From positions 1 to 64,000 of the forward strand of contig JAPYUX010000004.1 of NCBI GenBank assembly GCA_029940375.1: 64,000 nt of DNA. Reading direction: 5' to 3'. Both the position numbers and the translations under genes were made by a program. Below, piece by piece: positions 57,792 to 64,000 of the stretch; positions within the stretch are counted from its first letter, which is position 1; every line of letters starts with the position of its first letter. This DNA is from Dehalococcoidia bacterium. GTDB lineage: Bacteria; Chloroflexota; Dehalococcoidia; Lucifugimonadales; Lucifugimonadaceae. The notes beneath the pieces were generated by a model. It searched no databases, was not told where the DNA came from, and saw nothing but the letters and a program-made list of their open reading frames with translations.

Positions 57792-58097
57792 ATGTTAAAT
57801 TTTGACAAAATCAAACAAGCAGGTAGTTTAATGAAACAAATGAATAATTTGAAGAAAAAAATTGATCAACTTGAATCTGTAGCTGAAACCAATGATGGAA
57901 GTGTAAAAGTTGTTGTTAAAGGAACATCTAGTATAAAATTTATCGAAATAGATTCATCTTTATTAAATGAAAATTCAAAAAATAGTCTTGAAAAAAATTT
58001 AATTAAGATAATTAATGAAGCACTGAAGAAAGCTGAAAGCTCATCGAAGAATATTATGTCCGAAGTAACTGGTGGATTAAATATTCCAGGGATGTGA
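57792..58097 (+). CDS. ybaB: YbaB/EbfC nucleoid-associated protein
   Basis: A 101-residue DNA-binding dimer. It has the helical N-terminus KIKQAGSLMKQMNNLKKKID, central strands VKVVVKGTSSIKFIEID and a C-terminal helix with MSEVTGGLNIPGM. ATG 57792 is preferred over TTG 57789 because GGAG from the dnaX end sits seven bases before it. The dnaX-ybaB-recR order is widespread in bacteria. Confidence 0.94.
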   Translation: MLNFDKIKQAGSLMKQMNNLKKKIDQLESVAETNDGSVKVVVKGTSSIKFIEIDSSLLNENSKNSLEKNLIKIINEALKKAESSSKNIMSEVTGGLNIPGM

Positions 58098-58098
58098 T

Positions 58099-58734
58099 AT
58101 GGTGCCTTTAAATAATTCACAATTTTTTTTGACATCACTTAATAGATTGATTGAGTCGTTTAGAAGATTGCCTGGAGTAGGCCCTAAAACTGCACAAAGG
58201 CTTGCATTTTATATATTGAAAATGCAAGAAGAAGACGTCAAAGAATTTTCTGATTCATTGACTGATTTAAAATCTCAAATTCTTTACTGTGACATATGTC
58301 AAAATATATCTGAAAAAGTTACATGTGAAATGTGTATTGACAAAACAAGAGATGATAGCTTAATTTGTGTAGTAGAAGATCCCATGGATATTTATGTTTT
58401 AGATAAAGCAGGTATTTATAACGGTACTTTCCATGTACTGCACGGTTCCATTTCTCCTTCTCGAGGAATTGGTCCAGAAGAACTTAGAATAAAACAATTG
58501 ATTGAGAGAATTGAAAAAAATACTAATATAAAAGAAATAATTATAGCGACTAACCTTAATTTAGAAGGAGAAGCTACAGGTATGTACCTCCAGCAAATTT
58601 TATCTCATACAAAGATAAAAATCACACGCCTTGCTAGGGGATTGCCTTCTGGCTCAGATATAGAGTATGCTGATCAAACAACTATTTCCCATGCTTTGAA
58701 TTCTAGGGTGGATATCAATGAAAATATCAAATAA
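58099..58734 (+). CDS. recR: Recombination protein RecR
   Basis: Loads RecA at gaps with RecO. It has an N-terminal helix-hairpin-helix RRLPGVGPKTAQRLA near 23-37, the zinc finger CDICQNISEKVTCEMC near 59-74 and the Toprim core VVEDPMDIYVLDKAG near 86. The C-terminal region is ARGLPSGSDIEYADQTT. Length is 211 residues. It starts one base after ybaB and overlaps recO by 17 bases. Confidence 0.96.
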   Translation: MVPLNNSQFFLTSLNRLIESFRRLPGVGPKTAQRLAFYILKMQEEDVKEFSDSLTDLKSQILYCDICQNISEKVTCEMCIDKTRDDSLICVVEDPMDIYVLDKAGIYNGTFHVLHGSISPSRGIGPEELRIKQLIERIEKNTNIKEIIIATNLNLEGEATGMYLQQILSHTKIKITRLARGLPSGSDIEYADQTTISHALNSRVDINENIK

Positions 58735-59488
58735 GAAAAAAAAATATTTTCAAACAGAATCAATTGTTTTAAATTTGTTCAACTTAGGAGAAGCTGACAG
58801 AATTATAACTCTCTTAACTCCAAATTATGGAATTATCAGAGCTGTGGCTAATGGAGTTAGAAAACCAAATTCTAGAATTGGTGGACATTTAGATATTCTA
58901 AACAAAATTAATGCGTATGTGCGAATAGGAGAAAATCTTAATAATCTTTCTCAAGCTGATACAATCGATGGTTATGGTGAAATAAAACAAAATTTAAAAA
59001 AGATTTCTTTGTGTTTTTATATTCTAGAATTATCAGAAAAATTTTCGGTGGAAAATGATCCAAACAATAACATTTATCAACTTTTAGAAGAAGTATTAGA
59101 ATTAATTAAATCCGTAGAAAATGATGAATTATTAATCAGATGGTTTGAAATCAAATTGTTAATTTCAGCAGGTTTTCTTCCAGAACTATATAATTGCCTT
59201 ATTTCAGGTAAAAAGTTAAAAGAAGGCGATCATGTTTTTTCTTTTAATGAAGGAGGATTGATAGATTATCATTATTATTCAGAATCACTTAATCATTCTA
59301 TAATTCTGAAAAAAACAATAAAGGCAACAAGATTTTTAGTTGATAATAATTGGAGTAATGTGAATAAACTAAATATTTCTCAAAAAACAATTAATGACAT
59401 AAAAATAATAATGCAAAGATATATACGAACATTGATTAACTCACGAGTTAATTCTGAGACATTTTTATCGTTAATTCATAATAACTAA
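58718..59488 (+). CDS. recO: DNA repair protein RecO
   Basis: A 256-residue mediator protein. It has the N-terminal OB fold with QTESIVLNLFNLGEADRIITLLT near 10-32 and GIIRAVANGVRKPNSRIGG near 38-56, typical of RecO, then a helical domain. The zinc cysteines found in many RecO proteins are not evident. It overlaps recR and ends 4 bases inside the convergent MFS gene. Confidence 0.9.
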   Translation: MKISNKKKKYFQTESIVLNLFNLGEADRIITLLTPNYGIIRAVANGVRKPNSRIGGHLDILNKINAYVRIGENLNNLSQADTIDGYGEIKQNLKKISLCFYILELSEKFSVENDPNNNIYQLLEEVLELIKSVENDELLIRWFEIKLLISAGFLPELYNCLISGKKLKEGDHVFSFNEGGLIDYHYYSESLNHSIILKKTIKATRFLVDNNWSNVNKLNISQKTINDIKIIMQRYIRTLINSRVNSETFLSLIHNN

Positions 59489-60708
59489 ACCACCCTTTTT
59501 ATAGGTAGTAAACCACATAAAACAACTCCAAAAACAGCAATTGTTCCACTTATAATTGATATCCCATCAAATCCATATATTTTGTAAATGAATCCTGCAA
59601 AAAGAGGAGACATAAATCCAACTACAGACATTCCAATAAAATTTAATGCTGTTCCACTTCCCTCAGAACCTTCGGGAACCCTATCCATAGTTGCTGCAGT
59701 TATTATTGGCATCACTGAAAAGAAAAACATTCCTAAAAGAGAAATTAAAACAATTAATCCAATTCCCGTTTTGAAAATTAGAAATAGAAAAAGAAAAATA
59801 GACATTAATGTCATTGCAATCATAATGATGGGTTTCCTCCCATACTTATCTGAAAGCATACCCATGATTGGGGTAGAAATAATTCCAGCAGCTGTTATCA
59901 GAGCTATGTGAAACCCAATTATAAATGCTGAATAATTTAATACCTCTTTTAAATAAACCCCTAAAAATAATAAAAAAGAAGTATGTGCGGAGGCTCTGAT
60001 TCCACCTAAAAGTATTAATCCCAAGATAATTTTATCTTTCAAAAGGCCTTTTGAACGAGTTTTGTATTCATCAAAGGACCAGTTACCTTTTGATTCTGAT
60101 CCTGCTGATTTAAATAAAACCAGCACCAATAAACCAGTTATAATCATTGGAATCGCCATAAATACAGAAACTTTTTCCCAACCAAAACCTTCAAATGAGA
60201 TAATGGAACGAATAACAATGCCTGAAATCAATCCCCCAACTATTAGAGGGCCAATTGTATTACCTATTTGTGCACCCGTTAAATGCATAGATAGGGCAAA
60301 GCCTTTTTTATTTGGATATCTAGCTGCTAAAGTGCCAAATGCTGGTGCATGCCAAAAGCTTTGACCGAAACCCATTAATACAACAGCAAGTATAATTATT
60401 GGATATGTTTTTATTGTTCCCAATAAAAAATAACCTATGGCAATCGATAACATAGCTATTGCTAAAAACCAAGCAATTTTTTTTCGATACATATCAGAAA
60501 AAATTCCTGCAGGTATATTGGATAACCCACTTGAGACATTTGAAGCTGAAAAAATAGCACCATATGCTACATCAGAAAGATTTAATGAGACTTTTAAGAA
60601 AGGTCCTATTACAGATAATGCACTTTGACCTACATGTTTTACTCCATGTCCTAGAGATAGGCCCAAAACAAGTCCAATGCCTGTATTATTTGATTCTTTC
60701 TTTTTCAT
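59485..60708 (-). CDS. MFS transporter
   Basis: A 407-residue protein with twelve predicted helices and the conserved loop motifs of the major facilitator superfamily: GIFSDMYRKK between helices 2 and 3 and GMLSDKYGRKP between 8 and 9. It probably works as a proton-coupled carrier in the inner membrane; the substrate is unknown. It is a single gene with its own promoter region, divergent from the small membrane protein at 60781. Confidence 0.9.
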   Translation of the reverse strand: MKKKESNNTGIGLVLGLSLGHGVKHVGQSALSVIGPFLKVSLNLSDVAYGAIFSASNVSSGLSNIPAGIFSDMYRKKIAWFLAIAMLSIAIGYFLLGTIKTYPIIILAVVLMGFGQSFWHAPAFGTLAARYPNKKGFALSMHLTGAQIGNTIGPLIVGGLISGIVIRSIISFEGFGWEKVSVFMAIPMIITGLLVLVLFKSAGSESKGNWSFDEYKTRSKGLLKDKIILGLILLGGIRASAHTSFLLFLGVYLKEVLNYSAFIIGFHIALITAAGIISTPIMGMLSDKYGRKPIIMIAMTLMSIFLFLFLIFKTGIGLIVLISLLGMFFFSVMPIITAATMDRVPEGSEGSGTALNFIGMSVVGFMSPLFAGFIYKIYGFDGISIISGTIAVFGVVLCGLLPIKRVV

Positions 60709-60780
60709 AAGATTGAAAGTTGTTTGTAGATCTATATGTATTTATATAGTATTTTTCAAATATAATGATACCCATATATC

Positions 60781-61032
60781 ATGATTAATTTTAGAAAAAT
60801 TCCCAAAGTTATTTTGTATTCTTCATTCTTTTTCACTATTATTGGCTTTATATTTATATGTTTTTATACAATATTCAGTCGAATGTTTTTTTGTTCTATT
60901 GTGAAACCATGCGCATCGAATTTTATTCCTGATTTATTAATAATAGTTATTTTCACTTTATTTAGCTTTTGTGTAGGAATATTTTTTGGTTGGGTAATTC
61001 TAAAGTTATATAATTTCTTTAGAGTAGAATAA
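60781..61032 (+). CDS. Small two-span membrane protein
   Basis: An 83-residue protein with two hydrophobic helices (about 10-33 and 50-75), separated by a loop with cysteines (FFCSIVKPCAS). The start is ATG 60781; no strong ribosome site is seen. It is followed by lpd 28 bases later, so the two may be co-transcribed. The family is not recognised. Confidence 0.55.
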   Translation: MINFRKIPKVILYSSFFFTIIGFIFICFYTIFSRMFFCSIVKPCASNFIPDLLIIVIFTLFSFCVGIFFGWVILKLYNFFRVE

Positions 61033-61060
61033 TAGATAAATAAAATGAAACGAGGGGAAT

Positions 61061-62467
61061 ATGTCTGATAATAATTTTGATTTGATTGTTATAGGAGCTG
61101 GCCCTGGTGGCTATCATGCAGCTATTAGAGGGGCTCAATTAGGTTTAACTGTTGCAATTGTTGAAAAAGATGATGGCAGTGGCATCGGAGGCTTAGGAGG
61201 AGTTTGTTTGAATTGGGGATGCATTCCTTCAAAATCTTTGTTAAAAAACGCTGAATTACTGAATCAAATGAAAAATCCTGAAAAATGGGGATTTTATTTT
61301 AAAGATTTTTCTGCAGATATATCAAAAGCTGTAGATCGTTCTAGAAGCGTATCTAAAAAATTGACTCAAGGCATAGATTACTTACTAAAAAAGAATAAAA
61401 TTTTTCTTATTAAAGGTTCAGCTACTTTGAAATCATCAACTTCTGTAAATGTTAATGATGATACATTTACTGCAAAGAACATAATTATTGCTACTGGTGC
61501 GCGGCCTCGGTCTTTGCCTAGTCTTGAAATTGATAAAGAAATTATACTTTCTTCACGTGAAGCATTAGAACTAAGAAATAAGCCAGAAACATTAGCAATA
61601 ATTGGCGCTTCTGCCATAGGCTGCGAATTTGCATATTACTTTAATGCATATGGAACCAAAGTAACCTTATTTGAAATAATGGATCGGATTGTTCCTAAGG
61701 AAGACGAAGAAATTTCCAAAGAACTACAAAGACAGTTTAGAAAACAAGGGATAAATACAAATACAGCAACTCATATAAACAAAGTAACAAAAAGCACTAC
61801 GCAGATTACTTTGGAATTTGAAAATTCTGGAGAAAAAAAAGTAAGCACTTTTGATAAAGTGTTGTTGGGAGTAGGAATAAAACCTAATTCAGACAATTTG
61901 GGAATAGAAGCATTGGGAATAAATATTAATGAAAATGGATTTATAGAAATAGATGAATATATGAGAACAAATGTAAATGGTGTATTTGCAATAGGTGATG
62001 TAACTGGCAAATTACCATTGGCACATGTTGCTTTTGATCAAGGAATTATAGCAGCTGAATTTGTTGCAGGAAAAAATCCTCAAGGAATCGACGATTATCA
62101 ACAAATCCCTCGATGTACATACAGCTCGCCCCAAATTGCCAGTATTGGTATAACTGAAGAGGAAGCAAGAAATAAAGGAATAAATTATTCAATAGGCAAA
62201 GTTCCTTTCCAAGTTGCAGGTAAATCTATAGCAATAGATGAACCAGAAGGATTTGCCAAAATAATCTCCGATAAAGAAACAGGAGAAATCCTAGGAGCAC
62301 ATATAATAGGCGCTGAAGCAACAGAATTGATTGCAGAAATAGGTATGCTAAAATATCTTGAAGGAACGGATCAAGAGTTGCATAAGCTAACACACGCTCA
62401 TCCCACTTTATCTGAAGTTATAAAAGAATCTGCGGCAAATATTAATAACCAAGCAATTCATTTTTGA
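61061..62467 (+). CDS. lpd: Dihydrolipoamide dehydrogenase (E3)
   Basis: Reoxidises dihydrolipoyl groups of the glycine cleavage and 2-oxoacid complexes. It has the FAD site IGAGPGGYHAA (11-21), the redox disulfide GGVCLNWGCIPSKS near 46-59, the NAD site IIGASAIGCEFA near 180, GDVTGKLPLAHVA near 310 and the active-site HAHPTLSE near 446. At 468 residues it is full length, with GAGGGG before ATG 61061. It is the only E3 in the window. Confidence 0.96.
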   Translation: MSDNNFDLIVIGAGPGGYHAAIRGAQLGLTVAIVEKDDGSGIGGLGGVCLNWGCIPSKSLLKNAELLNQMKNPEKWGFYFKDFSADISKAVDRSRSVSKKLTQGIDYLLKKNKIFLIKGSATLKSSTSVNVNDDTFTAKNIIIATGARPRSLPSLEIDKEIILSSREALELRNKPETLAIIGASAIGCEFAYYFNAYGTKVTLFEIMDRIVPKEDEEISKELQRQFRKQGINTNTATHINKVTKSTTQITLEFENSGEKKVSTFDKVLLGVGIKPNSDNLGIEALGININENGFIEIDEYMRTNVNGVFAIGDVTGKLPLAHVAFDQGIIAAEFVAGKNPQGIDDYQQIPRCTYSSPQIASIGITEEEARNKGINYSIGKVPFQVAGKSIAIDEPEGFAKIISDKETGEILGAHIIGAEATELIAEIGMLKYLEGTDQELHKLTHAHPTLSEVIKESAANINNQAIHF

Positions 62468-62470
62468 TTT

Positions 62471-63571
62471 TTACCATGGGATCTTTATTTCTAACTCGGC
62501 AGTGATTGATTCAAACCATTCTATTACTTCTGGATGATAAGGTATTCCATTTTTTTCCCGTTCAATTCTGGTTTCGTACTCAATTAGCCCGGGATAAATC
62601 ACTCTGTCATGACCAGGTGCAGGAGGTGTGTTTTTTAAGCCAATCAAGAAATCATCCATGTTTTTTTTGAAAGTTTTTAAATCACTGAAAGAATCTATAT
62701 TGTAGGCTGCAAAATAATGTCCATTTCCTCCAAGATGCCCTGCTTGAACTCCACCAAGCATACAGCACATAATATCCACGATGGCTGCAAATGCGTAGCC
62801 TTTATGTGAACCATTTTCTCTGTCTCCTCCAAAAGGGAGCATATGAAGATCCTTAAGTCTACCGTCTTCCCAGAAGTCTTCAGAGCTTAATTTTTTCTCT
62901 TCCTTTATAGGCGAACCGTCTCCTTTAGCTAACCAATTTGCTGCTACCGGAACTTGCAATCTTTCTAACAATTTAATTTTATTCCCAGCTATTTGTGTTG
63001 TTGCAGCATCATACATAAAGTAAGCTTCTTTATCTGCGGGTGCGGCCCATGCAATGGGATTGGTTCCAAATCTGGGTTTGGCGCCGTAAGTAGGTAACAT
63101 TGCAAATCCACCTCCTCCACTCATACAAACACCAATCATATCATTATCAACGGCTATTTTTGCATGATATCCTGCTGCACCCAAATGGCCAGCATTATTT
63201 AGAGTTGCTATACCAACACCATTCTTTTTTGCTTTATCCACAGCGAATTTCATTGCTTTTGGAGCAGTGTGAAGCCCTAAACCATTATCACCATCAAGAG
63301 CTACAATTGCTCCAGATTCTTTAACTATTTTTATATTTGGTCTTGGATTTGTTTTTTTCTGTTGATACATTCTCACATATGATCTCAACATATTTGAGAC
63401 GCCATGTGTATCTACACCATTTAAATCAGCATAGATTAGCACATCTGTAGATAAATCTGAATCTTCTTCAGATAAACCCATTTTAAGAAATATTTGTTTT
63501 GTAACTTTGGACATTAAAGTATGATTTATTTTTATAGCATCTTTTTCAGATACATGAAATCTTTCTAACAT
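62471..63571 (-). CDS. Malate/L-lactate dehydrogenase family (Ldh2-type)
   Basis: A 366-residue NAD(P)-dependent 2-hydroxyacid dehydrogenase unrelated to the classical MDH. It contains DTHGVSNMLRSYV near 54, LNNAGHLGAAGYHA near 124, AMLPTYGAKPRFGTNP near 158 and the C-terminal PGHDRVIYPGL. Substrates in this family include ureidoglycolate, malate, lactate and sugar-acid derivatives. It is convergent with lpd, 3 bases apart. Confidence 0.9.
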   Translation of the reverse strand: MLERFHVSEKDAIKINHTLMSKVTKQIFLKMGLSEEDSDLSTDVLIYADLNGVDTHGVSNMLRSYVRMYQQKKTNPRPNIKIVKESGAIVALDGDNGLGLHTAPKAMKFAVDKAKKNGVGIATLNNAGHLGAAGYHAKIAVDNDMIGVCMSGGGGFAMLPTYGAKPRFGTNPIAWAAPADKEAYFMYDAATTQIAGNKIKLLERLQVPVAANWLAKGDGSPIKEEKKLSSEDFWEDGRLKDLHMLPFGGDRENGSHKGYAFAAIVDIMCCMLGGVQAGHLGGNGHYFAAYNIDSFSDLKTFKKNMDDFLIGLKNTPPAPGHDRVIYPGLIEYETRIEREKNGIPYHPEVIEWFESITAELEIKIPW

Positions 63572-63577
63572 TTTTCC

Positions 63578-64000
63578 CTACCTATTTGTTGTTGTGTATG
63601 CATTTACATTCTTTATGAAAGCTTCGTTAATATGATTAAGGGAAGCTATAATTCTAGAATCCAATATCTTTAAACTTGAAATTAATCGTAACCTTCTATA
63701 TTCAGGAATTTCTTCATTCGTAATAGACTCTAATTCTGAAGCAAGCTGAATTATTTTATGTTCTATGTTCATATTAGTTGAATGCCCTCTTTTTTCTGGG
63801 ATCTTTTTTTCAACTTTATTAGTAAAAATATAAGTACCTGAGATAATATCTTCAATTATTTTCTCTAAGTTTTGTGTATAGTTATTTTTCTTTACTAAAC
63901 TAACTATTTTTTCAATATAAACACTAGAAATTTTTCCCTCTATAAAAGGTTTAGCTACTTTATTTTGTATATCAAAATCATCTAAATCTGCTATGCATCT
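63578..64000 (-). CDS. Hypothetical protein, C-terminal part (gene starts beyond the window)
   Basis: On the minus strand the frame is open from the window edge to TAG/TAA at 63578, giving 141 residues; an ATG at 63772 is internal. The sequence is helical and highly charged (IADLDDFDIQNKVAKPF, later LASELESITNEEIPEY). It ends 6 bases before the Ldh2 start and so may share its transcript. No family is recognised. Confidence 0.6.
   Translation of the reverse strand, partial: RCIADLDDFDIQNKVAKPFIEGKISSVYIEKIVSLVKKNNYTQNLEKIIEDIISGTYIFTNKVEKKIPEKRGHSTNMNIEHKIIQLASELESITNEEIPEYRRLRLISSLKILDSRIIASLNHINEAFIKNVNAYTTTNR

Noticed and set aside
63578-63772. A separate 64-residue protein starting at ATG 63772
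   Set aside because: The same frame is open all the way to the window edge at 64000, so this is the end of a longer gene.

Overview
The window is AT-rich (roughly 30% GC, with stretches near 15%), densely packed bacterial DNA in which nearly every gene is intact. Housekeeping genes occur throughout: thrS, gltA-type citrate synthase, the glycine cleavage set, gyrB, pyrE, nadD, obg, dnaA, fmt, uvrA, ybeY, dnaX, ybaB, recR, recO and lpd. The two-subunit P-protein (gcvPA/gcvPB), three divergent enolase-superfamily proteins, many oxidoreductases of small organic acids, a class III CoA-transferase and a flavin monooxygenase suggest a free-living marine heterotroph, perhaps a low-GC Chloroflexota of the SAR202 type. 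That placement is inference from gene content; no rRNA gene is present to test it.

Layout. 1-4260 is a patchy junction: the end of a GC-richer gene, two separate 3' halves of tRNA genes, a 33-base dispersed repeat, a terminator, a tiny cysteine-rich (metallothionein-like) gene, an ABC-F ATPase and small unknowns. 4265-10844 holds accessory metabolism (flavin monooxygenase, GNAT, esterase, phosphodiesterase, SDR, acid-sugar dehydratase). 11033-25032 is a run of plus-strand genes with tiny gaps or overlaps: DUF805, thrS, citrate synthase, a MidA-type methyltransferase, gcvT-H-PA-PB, a 2-hydroxyacid dehydrogenase, a Gfo/Idh oxidoreductase, an enolase-superfamily enzyme and a tandem pair of PLP-fold proteins that have both lost the PLP lysine. 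25027-34107 holds a KDG-type sugar kinase, transporters, a CoA-transferase, trpB, glycerol kinase and mannonate dehydratase. 34210-41052 (minus strand) is a GC-richer amidase with a small coupled partner, then a VOC protein and an AcoX-E2-dehalogenase-E1beta-E1alpha cluster. 41355-48274 is the gyrB / mazG-like-pyrE-nadD-obg / dnaA region. 48275-64000 holds fmt, a 3-oxoacid CoA-transferase, a rhamnonate-dehydratase-like enzyme, uvrA, the ybeY-dnaX-ybaB-recR-recO operon, an MFS carrier, lpd and an Ldh2-type dehydrogenase.

How the genes fit together. Acid-sugar dehydratases (9690, 33073, 51066), the KDG-type kinase (25583), 2-hydroxyacid and Ldh2 dehydrogenases and glycerol kinase point to catabolism of sugar acids and polyols feeding pyruvate. 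GcvH and the E2 subunit both need lipoate and an E3; the only E3 in the window is lpd at 61061, so it probably serves both complexes.

The least expected observations are the pair of lysine-less PLP-fold proteins joined to the glycine-cleavage operon; a DnaA and an Obg with degenerate nucleotide-binding motifs; a MidA gene whose conserved N-terminus has no ATG/GTG/TTG start; a GC-alternating tract just before gyrB; and a metallothionein-like mini-gene.
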